Shown here: one piece after another, positions 25,472-34,437 of the stretch
Numbering within the stretch: the first letter of the stretch is position 1
Layout: every line of letters begins with the position of its first letter
Origin: Roseibium sp. TrichSKD4
GTDB lineage: Bacteria; Pseudomonadota; Alphaproteobacteria; Rhizobiales; Stappiaceae
DNA length: 48,982 nt
Direction of reading: 5' to 3'
Assembly: GCF_000148725.1 (NCBI RefSeq)
Contig: NZ_GL476320.1
Location: 506,317-555,298, forward strand
Made by a program: the position numbers and the translations under genes
Notes under the pieces: model-generated
What the model was told of the DNA's origin: nothing
Databases searched by the model: none
The model's input: the letters and a program-made list of their open reading frames with translations, nothing else

Positions 25472-25834
25472 ATGGCGACGATGATGCGAAACTGGATTTA
25501 CGGACTGGTTTTTCTACTCTGCTCAAGTTTTGGTGCTGGCGCAGCTGAGTTGCTGATTCTGGAGCAGCCGGGATGCCACTGGTGCGAGCGCTGGGATGAG
25601 GAAATCGGTCAGGCCTACCCGAAAACCAACGAGGGGCAGGTTGCCCCTTTGCGCAGGGTGGATATCACAGACCCTTGGCCGGATAATTTGGCCGATGTTC
25701 GACCGGAGCGCATGACGCCTACCTTCATTCTGGTCGAAAACGGAAAGGAAGTTGACCGTCTGCGCGGATATCCAGGAGAGCATTTCTTCTGGCCGATGCT
25801 GCAGCAGATGCTGGCAAAGCTTCCGTCCAACTAG
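25472..25834 (+). CDS. soxS: SoxS, periplasmic thioredoxin-like protein
   Basis: 120 residues with a signal segment (YGLVFLLCSSFGAGAA) and the motif C35-H-W-C38 (PGCHWCERWDEEIG), followed by MTPTFILV. SoxS reduces and reactivates SoxYZ in Paracoccus. ATG 25472 is used because the region upstream is the divergent promoter. It is followed by soxR on the same strand. Confidence 0.93.
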   Translation: MATMMRNWIYGLVFLLCSSFGAGAAELLILEQPGCHWCERWDEEIGQAYPKTNEGQVAPLRRVDITDPWPDNLADVRPERMTPTFILVENGKEVDRLRGYPGEHFFWPMLQQMLAKLPSN

Positions 25835-25947
25835 GTATTCGATGCGGCTGGCTCACCTCATAACCTTTGACGGGTAACGAACTGATCCGGCCACCTAGCA
25901 TTATATTAATCGAAAGTGTTATAGTTATCGCCTTCGGAACAAACGAT

Positions 25948-26340
25948 ATGGACACACCGGCAAATCGTATGAACTTCCCCGTCCTGAACAAGGATATCGA
26001 GCCCGCAGAGTTTGACGCACTTGTCGAACAGGCTCGCAAGGCAAGTGATCTGTTAAAGGCGCTTTCTCATGAGGTGCGCCTGCTGATCCTGTGTCTGCTG
26101 TCCGAAGGCGAGAAGTCGGTTTCCGAGCTTGAAGATGTGCTGTCCATGCCGCAGGCCGCTGTCTCTCAGCAATTGGCGCGCTTGCGTCTAGAAGGACTGG
26201 TCAAGTCTCGCCGTGAAGGCCGGATGATCTACTACAGCCTTGAAAACAAGGAAGTCAGTTCGATCATCTCCACGCTCTACGAGTTGTTTTGCCGGGAAGT
26301 TAGGCAGCCTGCCGAAGATATGCCTCTGGCCGCAGAATAA
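25948..26340 (+). CDS. soxR: SoxR, ArsR-family sulfur-responsive repressor
   Basis: 130 residues with an ArsR winged helix (LKALSHEVRLLILCLLSEGEKSVSELEDVLSMPQAAVSQQLARLRLEGLV). Two cysteines, C49 in the recognition domain and C115 near the C-terminus (ELFCREV), match the sensing pair of SoxR/sHdrR repressors, which form a sulfur bridge when sulfane sulfur is present. Probably represses the divergent sox operons and the neighbouring transporter genes. The start could also be the inner ATG (MNFPVL). Confidence 0.93.
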   Translation: MDTPANRMNFPVLNKDIEPAEFDALVEQARKASDLLKALSHEVRLLILCLLSEGEKSVSELEDVLSMPQAAVSQQLARLRLEGLVKSRREGRMIYYSLENKEVSSIISTLYELFCREVRQPAEDMPLAAE

Positions 26341-26499
26341 GCGTAAAAACAGCCTCTTATCCAATCGTCTAAGCTGCACTGCACCACGGCAAATGTTTGC
26401 CGGGGGCATATCATCTTGCTAGTCTCCGCTACGGAATATTTCCACTGTCGGGCGTGAGGATGCCAGACAAGTGAATAGAGGAGGCGACAGGGCGCTGAT
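26341..26499. other. Intergenic region upstream of soxT-like gene
   Basis: 159 bp with no ORF. It holds a small symmetric sequence (GGAATATTTCC, about 26431-26441) and a GAGGAGG about 20 nt before the next start. No clear match to the candidate SoxR sites was seen. Confidence 0.3.
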
Positions 26500-27600
26500 A
26501 TGGATTGGCTGGACCCTCTATATGTTTTGCCGTTCGCAGGAATTGCGGCAGGGGCCGTGATCGGGTTTCTCGCGCGCCGAAACCATTTTTGCACCCTTTC
26601 AGCCTTGGAGAGACACTGGTACGCAGGTGACAGCACAGGCCTGCGGACTTGGGTCTTGGCGGCCATGACCGCGCTGTTGACAACACAGGTGCTGGTGCAT
26701 TTGGGGTTGGCCGATACAGCTTCTTCCTTTTACCTCTCTTCGTCGTTTCCCCTGACAGGTGCAATTGCAGGCGGTGTCATGTTTGGTTTTGGCATGGCGC
26801 TTGTTGGAACCTGTGGGTTTGGCGCGGTCATTCGCCTTGGAGGCGGTAGCTTGAGAGCACTGGTTGTGCTGACCGTCATTGGTCTTGCTGCTCTCGCAAC
26901 ACAGCGCGGTATTCTGGGCGTTGTTCGGGTTCCTCTGGTGGACGATATGGCGCTTGATCTGAGTTCCGTCGGCGGGCAATCAATGGGCAGCCTTGCGTCC
27001 TATATGGTGGGCGCGGACATAACGTGGCTCGTCGCTCTGGCGGTCTGCGCAGCTGGTTTTATCTGGATTTTTCGATCACGGACCTATCGATCAGAGTGGA
27101 CGCATATCGGTACCGGCGTTGCAATTGGTCTGGCCATCTCATTTGGTTGGGTGGCAACGACTTGGGCATCAAAGTCAGCACTAGACCCCGTACAGATCGA
27201 GGCTGGCTCCTTTGTGGTACCGGTGGGCGATACGATCTTGCAATTGATCACGTACACGGGCGTCTTGCCCGACTACGGCGTCGGCTTGATTGTGGGTGTG
27301 CTTTTCGGCGCTGTCACCGCAGCCGTGTTGAAAAAGGATATTCGCTGGGAAGCTTGCGATGATGCGCGGGAACTGGGGCGGCACATTCTTGGTGGCACGC
27401 TGATGGGTATCGGTGGTGTTGTGGCGATGGGCTGCACAATCGGGCAGGGCATCTCAGGCTTTTCAACCCTCGCAATTTCGGCACCAATCGTGTTGCTCTC
27501 CATCGGGCTTGGGGCACGAATGGGGCTTTCTTGGCTTCTCGAGGGGTCAATTCTTGCAGCTTTCCAGCTAAACAGTGGGAGCACGTCAGCGGCGGAATAA
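26500..27600 (+). CDS. YeeE/YedE family sulfur-compound transporter (SoxT-like)
   Basis: 366 residues with about nine hydrophobic segments and two inverted repeats of the YeeE/YedE fold. Each has a glycine-rich loop with the conserved cysteine: GMALVGTCGFGAVIRLGGG and GGVVAMGCTIGQGISG. Members import thiosulfate by cysteine relay, and sox-linked members are called SoxT. The location directly after soxR supports import of a sulfur compound into the cytoplasm. A decayed second copy with the same architecture lies at 28728-33956. Confidence 0.9.
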   Translation: MDWLDPLYVLPFAGIAAGAVIGFLARRNHFCTLSALERHWYAGDSTGLRTWVLAAMTALLTTQVLVHLGLADTASSFYLSSSFPLTGAIAGGVMFGFGMALVGTCGFGAVIRLGGGSLRALVVLTVIGLAALATQRGILGVVRVPLVDDMALDLSSVGGQSMGSLASYMVGADITWLVALAVCAAGFIWIFRSRTYRSEWTHIGTGVAIGLAISFGWVATTWASKSALDPVQIEAGSFVVPVGDTILQLITYTGVLPDYGVGLIVGVLFGAVTAAVLKKDIRWEACDDARELGRHILGGTLMGIGGVVAMGCTIGQGISGFSTLAISAPIVLLSIGLGARMGLSWLLEGSILAAFQLNSGSTSAAE

Positions 27601-27630
27601 ACCGCCGCCTCACAGGCGCGGTCTCGCTAC

Positions 27631-28584
27631 TCAACCAGCGACGAATTTATAAGCATCACCATTGCGCTCAGCATAGCCGTGTCCCGGATGGGGCAGGTGG
27701 TAGCCAATCAAGCGTGTCTTGTCGGCGGCAAGGCGGTCCAGAAGGACCTTGCGGGTTTGAATGCCTTGGGCGGTATCGTGATCTGAACCGGAGTTCCAAC
27801 CGGGCTTTTCAAACGAAATGATAGCGTTGCTGATCGCATCGCCAATTACCATGGCACTCTCACTGCCGCCATGAATGACATAGGACATATGGCCGGGCGT
27901 ATGGCCTGCAGTGTCCACCGCCTCAACGCCCGGAACTACTTCCGTGCCCGGTGGGACCATTTCAACTTGATCGGCAATGGCCTCAAAGCGGCTTTGAGCT
28001 CCAACCACGAATGATTTCCGTTCATCTGGCATGTTCTCCAGCGTGTTGGCATCCATCCAGAAATCCCATTCACCCTGTGGCACCCAGTATTGGGCTTCGT
28101 AGAACAGCGGGTCGTCAAAGTCATCCAGAACGCCCCAAAGGTGATCTGGATGAGCATGCGTGAAAATCACATCTGTCACGTCACCCGGATCAATACCAGC
28201 GTCTTCCAGATTAGCGAGAAGTTGACCGGCGGAGGACATGAAGTTTGCGCCGGAACCAACGTCAAACAGGACGAGGCGATCACCGCGGCGCATGAGTGTG
28301 ACGTTACAGTCTGGCGTCAAGGTTTCAGTGCTCAGTACGTGCGGTGACAAAAGCTCTTTGATCTCTTCCTCGCTCCGGTCAGGCAGGATGAAATTCATGG
28401 GCATGCTCAGCGTGCCGTCACTGAATACGGAAATCTCCGCATCTCCGAGCGTCAAGGTCGGAGAAGAGGCGAGTGACGGTGTGCCGGAAAGCAGGCCAGT
28501 GCCAGCTGCCGCTACGGCTGTTGTTCCAGCAACACCTTTCAGGAAGTTTCGTCGGTCAAGCCGATAGGAATTGATATCTGACAC
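27631..28584 (-). CDS. MBL-fold metallo-hydrolase, Tat-exported, sox-linked
   Basis: 317 residues with a GTG start at 28584, chosen because GGAGGAG lies 6 nt upstream (the longer GTG frame would include its own ribosome site). Tat signal DRRNFLKGVAGTTAVAAAG; metal motif THAHPDHLWG, then AGHTPGHMSY, VIGDAI and YHLPHPGHGY. It is a periplasmic zinc hydrolase; MBL proteins such as SoxH occur at this place in other sox clusters. Substrate unknown. An inverted repeat resembling the candidate SoxR sites lies just upstream. Confidence 0.9.
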   Translation of the reverse strand: MSDINSYRLDRRNFLKGVAGTTAVAAAGTGLLSGTPSLASSPTLTLGDAEISVFSDGTLSMPMNFILPDRSEEEIKELLSPHVLSTETLTPDCNVTLMRRGDRLVLFDVGSGANFMSSAGQLLANLEDAGIDPGDVTDVIFTHAHPDHLWGVLDDFDDPLFYEAQYWVPQGEWDFWMDANTLENMPDERKSFVVGAQSRFEAIADQVEMVPPGTEVVPGVEAVDTAGHTPGHMSYVIHGGSESAMVIGDAISNAIISFEKPGWNSGSDHDTAQGIQTRKVLLDRLAADKTRLIGYHLPHPGHGYAERNGDAYKFVAG

Positions 28585-28599
28585 GCTGCTCTCCTCCAC

Positions 28600-28617
28600 A
28601 TATTCAATTATTTGAAT
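28600..28617. promoter_or_regulatory. Candidate SoxR operator before the MBL gene
   Basis: ATATTCAA-TTA-TTTGAAT contains the perfect inverted repeat ATTCAAATAA-like half-sites ATTCAA/TTGAAT separated by 4 nt. It is the most symmetric of three related sites and lies between the divergent MBL gene and the soxT-like pseudogene. Confidence 0.55.
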
Positions 28618-28727
28618 TTATCCATGCTTCCTTGAGGGACGTCAATGCGAAACCGGAGTTCAAGCGGGATGAATGCGCAAGAGCCGCAGCGTCAGGCGCG
28701 GTGCGCAATCATAACTGAGATTGAACA

Positions 28728-29483
28728 ATGGACCTCACATATTTCCTTGAACATTATTCCGAGCCCCAAATTCTGGCTGCCGGTGGATTGCTTGTCGGGA
28801 TTGTGTTTGGCGCGTGTGCCCAGCAGAGCCGGTTCTGTTTGCGGGCAGCCGCGCTGGATTTCGCGCATGGGGTCTTTGGAATACGGCTGTCGATCTGGTT
28901 GCTCGCGTTCTCATCTGCCGTGCTGGCCACGCAGGTTCTCGTCGCAACCGGTTTTGCGCAGGTGCACGAAGCGCGCCAGCTTGCATTCCCACAAAGCCTG
29001 TCAGGTGCTGCCATCGGCGGGCTGATGTTCGGGGGCAGGGATGGTTCTGGCGCGCGGATGCGCAAGTCGGTTGCTTGTGTTGTCCGCAACTGGAAACTTG
29101 AGGGCGCTACTGTCCGGTTTGGTGTTTGCAGTGGTGGCTCAGGCCAGTTTGCGGGGGATTTTGAAGCCGGGACGCGAATGGGTCGCGGGATGGTGGACGA
29201 CAGCAGATATAGGTGGCAATGACTTGGCGGCCCACCTCTCATTATCCTCCTCCTTCACCATTGGGTTTGCGCTTGTTTGGTTTGCTACAGGAGTGTTCTT
29301 CGTTTTGCGCGCCAAGACCCCGTTCTGGCAGGCTGTGGCAGCGTGTGGGGCAGGTCTCGCCATTCCCCTTGCGTGGAGCTTCACATCATCCATGGCGTCG
29401 CAAGCTTTTGATCCTGTGTAGGTCGAAGGCGTGACCTTCACTGGCCCATCGGCTGATACACTCATGCTCTTTCTGTCTCCACC
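28728..29483 (+). pseudogene. Second soxT-like (YeeE/YedE) gene, 5' part, decayed
   Basis: The first ~100 residues read normally (MDLTYFLEHYSEPQILAAGG, ACAQQSRFCLRAA). A G5 run at 29031-29035 has one base too many: removing one G gives FGAGMVLARGCASR, the conserved cysteine loop, which otherwise is read in the +1 frame. The frame then runs to 29419-29421, where TAG stands at the place of a CAG Gln codon in the intact paralogue (DPVQIEAG versus DPV-stop-VEG). Reading through, it continues to 29483, where an IS66 element begins. Three independent lesions make loss of function certain unless the first is a sequencing error. Confidence 0.92.
29476..29483. repeat. 8-bp target-site duplication, left copy (TCTCCACC)
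   Basis: TCTCCACC directly abuts the left end of the IS66-family element and is repeated exactly at 33603-33610. Eight bp is the usual IS66 duplication. Confidence 0.93.
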
Positions 29484-29529
29484 GTGACCGTCCGGCGAAG
29501 GCGCTCTGGCGCGACACCGATGCGGCCTG

Positions 29530-31056
29530 TTACGCTGCCTGAGCAGCGTAACGCCAGGGCAGAAGTTCGTCGAGGCGTGTGATTTTGTGGTCGGCGACTT
29601 GACCGAGGACCCAGGTCAGCCAGGCCTGAGGGTCAACACCGTTGAGCTTGGCCGTTTCGATCAGGGTATAAGCGATAGCCATGGCTTTGCCGCCGCCTTG
29701 GGAGCCTGAGAACATCCAATTTTTGCGTCCGATGGCGACGGGTTTAACGGCGCGCTCGGCGGTGTTGTTATCCAATTCCAGATGGCCGAGCTCAAGGTAT
29801 GGGCGTGCTTTCGGCATTCGGCCCAAGGCATAGCGGATGGCCTGCGCGAGTGGTGACTTTCCCGAGATTTTGGGCAATTGCGTCTGCAACCATTCTTCCA
29901 AGGCGTCAAAGATCGGTTTTGCCCTAGCCTGCCGGATGGTAGCGCGGTCTTCGGGGGGCATGCCCCTGATCTCTTTCTCGATAGCGTAAAGCTCAGCAAT
30001 CCGGCGGATGACTTCTTCGGCAATGGCGCTGCCCTGCGAGGAGAAGACATCCACGAACTTGCGTCGTACATGCGCCATGCAGGCCATCTCATCGGCTTTG
30101 TCGTCACCGAACACACCGTTGAACCCGGAATATCCATCCGCATGGACCCAGCCCTTGTATCCCGACAAATGAGCAACGGGATGCTCTCCTTTGCGATCCA
30201 CCGTGAACTGATACCATGCACAGGGTGGCGATTGGCCAGACCAGGCACGCTCATCCCGCACATAGGTCCAGACCCGCGCCGTTTTGGTCTTCTTGTTGCC
30301 GGGGGCCAGCATTTTGATGGGCGTATCGTCGGCAAAAAGCGCAGGTCCTTGCCGCACCATCCGTCCGATGGCATCGGCAAGAGGTTCCAGCAGGGCCGTC
30401 GAGCGACCAACCCAGTCGGCCATGGTCGAGCGGTCCAGATCGACGCCTTCACGGGCAAAGATCTGGCTCAGGCGATAGAGGGGTAAATGATCGGCATATT
30501 TGCTTACCAGAACATGGGCCAACAATCCCGGTCCGGGCCGCCCACGCTCAATGGGGCGCGATGGCAGCGGCGCTTGCACAATCGCCTCGCACCATGAACA
30601 GGCTTTGCGGGGCCGGATGATCCGCTTCACCTTGAAGCGTCCCGGCACGTATTCCAACTCTTCGGTGACATCCTCACCCAGGGTGCGCAAGTTGCCACCA
30701 CAACGACCGCATTCATCACCGGGAGAGAGCTCCTCGTCTTCCCGATCCAGATGATCCGGCAAGGGCTTGCGGCTGTGTTTGCGCTTCGGCTTTGGATCAA
30801 CTCCCTCCTGCGACGGGGCGGGCTGTTTTGCCTGGTCTTCAGCGGCCTCAACAATCTCGGCGTCCTCGAGCAGATCGAGATTGAGCTGATCCAGACCCTC
30901 AGACTTGGAGCCGAACCGATGCCGATTGGCCCCGTGCAACTGGTGTTGAAGCTGCTCGACCTTGAGGCTCAGAGCCTTGACCTCGTCGGCCAGAAGGCGG
31001 TTCACCGCCCTCAATTCGGCGGGGTCCTCCGGGGTGATATCAAGGTCCTTCAGCAT
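29530..31056 (-). CDS. tnpC: IS66 transposase TnpC
   Basis: 508 residues. N-terminal coiled-coil ([21 protein letters not shown]), zinc finger-like CGRCGG ... CSWCEA, then the DDE domain ([48 protein letters not shown]). Complete. The nested insertion lies about 13 bp upstream of its start, so expression may now depend on another promoter. Confidence 0.95.
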   Translation of the reverse strand: MLKDLDITPEDPAELRAVNRLLADEVKALSLKVEQLQHQLHGANRHRFGSKSEGLDQLNLDLLEDAEIVEAAEDQAKQPAPSQEGVDPKPKRKHSRKPLPDHLDREDEELSPGDECGRCGGNLRTLGEDVTEELEYVPGRFKVKRIIRPRKACSWCEAIVQAPLPSRPIERGRPGPGLLAHVLVSKYADHLPLYRLSQIFAREGVDLDRSTMADWVGRSTALLEPLADAIGRMVRQGPALFADDTPIKMLAPGNKKTKTARVWTYVRDERAWSGQSPPCAWYQFTVDRKGEHPVAHLSGYKGWVHADGYSGFNGVFGDDKADEMACMAHVRRKFVDVFSSQGSAIAEEVIRRIAELYAIEKEIRGMPPEDRATIRQARAKPIFDALEEWLQTQLPKISGKSPLAQAIRYALGRMPKARPYLELGHLELDNNTAERAVKPVAIGRKNWMFSGSQGGGKAMAIAYTLIETAKLNGVDPQAWLTWVLGQVADHKITRLDELLPWRYAAQAA

Positions 31057-31068
31057 CTTCGATCTTAT

Positions 31069-31073
31069 ATCAG
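31069..31073. repeat. Target-site duplication of nested element, left copy (ATCAG)
   Basis: ATCAG repeated at 32730-32734, flanking the nested element. IS1380 elements usually duplicate about 4 bp, so the exact end may differ by one base. Confidence 0.65.
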
Positions 31074-32729
31074 CCCGGATTTCCCAAGTAGTCAGCTGAT
31101 TTAGCTTCTTCTATCCTATTTTTCTCTTTATATTACAGCGTGTTACTTGATGACGGAGGGCTGAAAAATGGCACACCCAACGGGTGCGGGTTCTGAGAGC
31201 GATTTTCGGCTGGATTTTGACCCTCGGGTGCGGTTGGAATTCCACGGTTCAAAGATCAGTTCTGATGGCGGTCTTCTGCTTTACCGGGAGCTTGATGACG
31301 CCCTTGGCCTTTTCGGCAAAGCGGTTCGGTTCCTTCGGGATACCCGCAAAGGTAAGAATGGCGTTCACACCTTGATGGGCCTGCTGCGCCAATCGATATT
31401 TGGTCGCCTTGCGGGCTATGAAGATGTGAATGATGCCGTGCGTCTGTCGCGTGACCCGGTAATGCGCCAGATTATCGGGGGCCGTGCCGTTGACACTCAG
31501 GCGGCATCCTCCTCCCAGATGGGCCGCTTTGAGACTGAGGTGCTCGCGACTGCCGCCAACAGGGAAGCCTTGGCCGATATGCCCGGTCAATGGATTGATG
31601 CGGTGCATGGTCGCCAAGGACTGAACTACATCACCTTGGACATGGATAGCTCTGTCAGCCCCACCCATGGCGCTCAGGAGGGAACCGCATGGAACGGGCA
31701 TTTCGGCTGCAACTGCTATCACCCATTGTTCATCTTCAATCAGTTTGGCCACTTGGAACGCTGTGCCCTGCGCAATGGCAGCGTCCACAGCGCGGATGAC
31801 TGGAAGGCTCTTCTGATACCCGTCATTGCGCGCTATGCAGAGCGCGACATCATGCGCTTCTTTCGCGCTGATGCCGCCTTTGCCATTCCGGAACTTTACG
31901 AGACTTTAGAGGCTGAAGGGTACCGCTACGCCATCCGCCTCAAAAAGAACGCTGTGCTGGAAGAGAAGATCAGCCATCAGCTGACCCGCCCCGTGGGACG
32001 TCCCTCAAAGACAAAGATCAAGCGCTTCTATGAGGTTTTTGAGTATCAGGCTGCTTCATGGAGCAAGCCCCGTCAGGTGGTTGCCAAGATCGAATGGTAT
32101 CCCGGTGATCTATTCCCTCGCGTGGGTTTTGTCGTCACCAACTTGCCGATGGAGCCGGAATGGATCATCCGCTTCTACAATCAGCGCGGCACAGCCGAAC
32201 AGCACATCAAAGAAGGCAAGAACGCCATCACTTGGACCCGCCTGTCCTGCAAGCGGTTCTGTGACAATGAGGTCCGGCTTCAGCTTCACGCATTGGCGTA
32301 TAACCTTGGTGTCTTCCTGCAAGGGCTAGACCTCCCGGAAGAGGTCGCCGACTGGTCGCTGACAAGTATCCAGAGCCGCCTCATCAAAATCGGGGCAAAG
32401 GTCGTACGCCATGCGCGCAAAATCACGTTCCAACTGGCAGAGGTGGCTGTATCAGGCTACGTCTTCGGACGAATCCTCGCCGCAATCCGCGCCCTCAAGC
32501 CCCCGCCGAGGCCTGCATGACGCTCCAAACAACGAAACCAACACAAATGCGGCTCCACAGCTGTGTCTTGTCGCAGCCCAAACGGGATAAAGTCCACGAA
32601 AAGCTCAAAAACCGCGCTTACGTAACCGTCAAAATCGATAATCGCCCCGACAACGCTGCCGTCAGAGTTGCAAACGTCCGTGAAAACGGTCAACCTCGTC
32701 GCAACACACAGTTACTTGGGAAATATCCG
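31074..32729 (+). mobile_element. IS1380-family insertion sequence nested in IS66
   Basis: 1656 bp, the usual IS1380 size, with one transposase. The ends share an inverted repeat containing ATTTCCCAAGTA (left 31079-31090; right as TACTTGGGAAAT at 32713-32724). ATCAG flanks both sides. It was inserted after the IS66 element, between tnpB and tnpC. Confidence 0.85.
31168..32520 (+). CDS. IS1380-family transposase
   Basis: 450 residues. Characteristic segments are KISSDGGLLLYRELD near the N-terminus, ITLDMDSSVSPTHGAQEGTAWN around the first Asp, FRADAAFAIPELYE around the second, and YNQRGTAEQHIKEGKNA with the catalytic Glu. Apparently intact. GGAGG lies upstream of the ATG at 31168. Confidence 0.95.
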   Translation: MAHPTGAGSESDFRLDFDPRVRLEFHGSKISSDGGLLLYRELDDALGLFGKAVRFLRDTRKGKNGVHTLMGLLRQSIFGRLAGYEDVNDAVRLSRDPVMRQIIGGRAVDTQAASSSQMGRFETEVLATAANREALADMPGQWIDAVHGRQGLNYITLDMDSSVSPTHGAQEGTAWNGHFGCNCYHPLFIFNQFGHLERCALRNGSVHSADDWKALLIPVIARYAERDIMRFFRADAAFAIPELYETLEAEGYRYAIRLKKNAVLEEKISHQLTRPVGRPSKTKIKRFYEVFEYQAASWSKPRQVVAKIEWYPGDLFPRVGFVVTNLPMEPEWIIRFYNQRGTAEQHIKEGKNAITWTRLSCKRFCDNEVRLQLHALAYNLGVFLQGLDLPEEVADWSLTSIQSRLIKIGAKVVRHARKITFQLAEVAVSGYVFGRILAAIRALKPPPRPA

Positions 32730-32786
32730 ATCAGATCAAGGGCGTAAGTTGAATCCCGAGAGGCGCGCAAACGCCAATATATTGGC
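32521..32786. other. 3' part of IS1380 element and IS66 tnpB-tnpC gap
   Basis: No gene. Holds the IS1380 right terminal repeat (32713-32729), the target duplication and the short remaining IS66 sequence before the tnpB stop codon. Confidence 0.6.
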
Positions 32787-33134
32787 CTATCCGACGCTCA
32801 GGGGCCGCCATGTTTTTTGCGGCATCCGCCAGTCTATGCCTTCAAGCAACATCGACAATTGCGCGGGCGTCACGCTGACCTTACCGTCCTTCGCAGCAGG
32901 CCAAACAAACCGGCCCTTCTCAAGGCGCTTGCTGAACAGGCATGCGCCCTGTCGATCCCACCAGATGATCTTCAGCAGATCACCGCGCCGTCCCCGGAAC
33001 ACAAACAGATGTCCAGAATAGGGATCAAGCTCCAGAACCTTCTCCGCCTGAGCCGCCAAAGTGTTGAACCCGCGCCGCATGTCCGTCACCCCGGCAGCCA
33101 GCCAAACCCGCGCGTTGGACGGCACGGGGATCAC
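32787..33134 (-). CDS. tnpB: IS66 accessory protein TnpB
   Basis: 115 residues, the normal length. Family signature [63 protein letters not shown]. Its start overlaps the tnpA stop by four bases. Required with TnpA and TnpC for transposition. Confidence 0.96.
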   Translation of the reverse strand: MIPVPSNARVWLAAGVTDMRRGFNTLAAQAEKVLELDPYSGHLFVFRGRRGDLLKIIWWDRQGACLFSKRLEKGRFVWPAAKDGKVSVTPAQLSMLLEGIDWRMPQKTWRPLSVG

Positions 33135-33538
33135 GGCATTAGACCTTCAACCAAAGCCAGCACCGTCGGCAGCGCCGTCGTCCCTTCCACCAATACCCGC
33201 CGCCCGTCCGACAGCGTGATATCAACCCGCTGAGCCGACAACGGCATATCCGAGGCAAGCGCCGCGATCTGGTGGCCTGGTGCGGCCTGCGGGCCCTCTA
33301 TCTCCACTGGTAGAAACGCCGCTCCATCAAGGACGCAATCGCTGTCTTCTGGCGCAAACCGCTCATCACGCAGCCAGTTGTGGATCAGGTTCGCATTCAT
33401 CGCAGAGCGGCGCGCAACCTGCGCAACCGAAACCCCCGGCACTCTGGCCTGCAAACAGATCGACCGCTTCTCGTCATCCGACCAAAACCGCTTCTTGCTG
33501 CCCTTCTTCGTACCCAAAATGTGCCTCACAATGTCCAT
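33131..33538 (-). CDS. tnpA: IS66 accessory protein TnpA
   Basis: 135 residues with an N-terminal helix-turn-helix ([43 protein letters not shown]). First gene of the IS66 operon; overlaps tnpB. Confidence 0.94.
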   Translation of the reverse strand: MDIVRHILGTKKGSKKRFWSDDEKRSICLQARVPGVSVAQVARRSAMNANLIHNWLRDERFAPEDSDCVLDGAAFLPVEIEGPQAAPGHQIAALASDMPLSAQRVDITLSDGRRVLVEGTTALPTVLALVEGLMP

Positions 33539-33602
33539 TAACGAAAATGGACATTATCACCCCACCGCGCTCCCCGTCAGAGCGGGAATACCGAACGCTC
33601 AC

Positions 33603-33956
33603 TCTCCACCCGGGTCCGTATTTGATTTTGATATCGGTTTGGTGCCCGGCGTATTTCTGGGATCGTTTTTGGCAGCGCTGCTGACACGAGAACTTGCGCT
33701 TCAAGGCTTTGAAGGTGGTCGCTCAATGGCGCGATATCTGACGGGGGCCGCACTGATGGGCTTTGGTGGCATGTTGGCCGGTGGCTGCGCCGTTGGTGCT
33801 GGTGTTACAGGTGCTTCCATTTTTGCTGTGACCGCCTGGATCACGCTCACAGCCATCTGGCTCTCTGCTGCTGTGACGGACCGAATAATCAATCGTCCAT
33901 CGAAAGCTTCCACGACATCTCTATCCTCCAAGCCGGAGGTTCAGCCTGCCACTTAG
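33603..33956 (+). pseudogene. Second soxT-like gene, 3' part after IS66
   Basis: The right duplication TCTCCACC (33603-33610) is followed by the C-terminal part of the YeeE/YedE protein. When the element and one duplication copy are removed, the codons join in frame (SPPGSVFDFDIGLVPGVFLG), and the second conserved cysteine loop, GFGGMLAGGCAVGAGVTG, follows. The stop is at 33954-33956. No separate start is needed; the longer reading frame on this side enters IS66 and is not a gene. Confidence 0.92.
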
Positions 33957-33975
33957 GCGCAATGGAGACTGCCTC

Positions 33976-34437
33976 TTAGACTGGCAGAGGCCGCGCGTCA
34001 GCGATAGCTTCCATGGTCATGTAGGATGTGACCGTGTCCAGATCGACCTTCTCGATAATCCGTTGATAGACCCGGTCAAAGGCGTTCATGTCCTTTACGG
34101 CGACTTTCAGCATGTAGTCGTAGTCACCCGCGATCCGGTAAAAGTCGATGATATTCGCGATCGCCAGAATTTCCTTTCGAAATTGCTCAAGCCATTCTTT
34201 TGAATGGTGACGGGTGCGGACCATCATGAAGACGGTGAGCGGTAATCCCACTTCTGCCGAGTCCAGACGCACGGTGTGGTTTTTGATCAGCCTTCTTTCA
34301 TCCAGCGCCTTGAGGCGGCGCCAGCAGGCATTTTGGGAAAGCCCGATTTTGTCAGCCAGGTCGCGCTGCGACAGGCGCGAATCTTCCTGAAGTGCATTCA
34401 GGAGGCGACGGTCAATTTGATCTAGTTCCTTCATCAT
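33976..34437 (-). CDS. Lrp/AsnC family transcriptional regulator
   Basis: 153 residues. N-terminal helix-turn-helix (LDQIDRRLLNALQEDSRLSQRDLADKIGLSQNACWRRLKAL) and C-terminal RAM effector domain (AGDYDYMLKVAVKDMNAFDRVYQRII). Such proteins sense amino acids as octamers. Divergent from the aminotransferase-amidotransferase pair at 34543, which it probably controls. Start may be the second ATG (34434). Confidence 0.93.
   Translation of the reverse strand: MMKELDQIDRRLLNALQEDSRLSQRDLADKIGLSQNACWRRLKALDERRLIKNHTVRLDSAEVGLPLTVFMMVRTRHHSKEWLEQFRKEILAIANIIDFYRIAGDYDYMLKVAVKDMNAFDRVYQRIIEKVDLDTVTSYMTMEAIADARPLPV

Larger units (their letters stand above)
29484..33602 (-). mobile_element. IS66-family insertion sequence, with a nested IS1380-type element
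   Basis: Bounded by imperfect terminal inverted repeats: left GTGACCGTCCGG... and right (reverse strand) GTGAGCGTTCGG..., which also share CGCTCTG. A perfect 8-bp duplication flanks it. It carries tnpA, tnpB and tnpC on the minus strand in normal order. A second element of 1656 bp sits between tnpB and tnpC, which explains the total length of 4.1 kb. It interrupts the soxT-like pseudogene. Confidence 0.93.

Noticed and set aside
29031-29040. Programmed frameshift in the second soxT-like gene
   Set aside because: The same gene also has a nonsense codon and an IS insertion, so decay or sequencing error is simpler than recoding.
33378-33610. Extension of the 3' soxT fragment into IS66 as a separate gene
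   Set aside because: The first ~75 codons are antisense to tnpA; only the part after 33603 has homology to the transporter.
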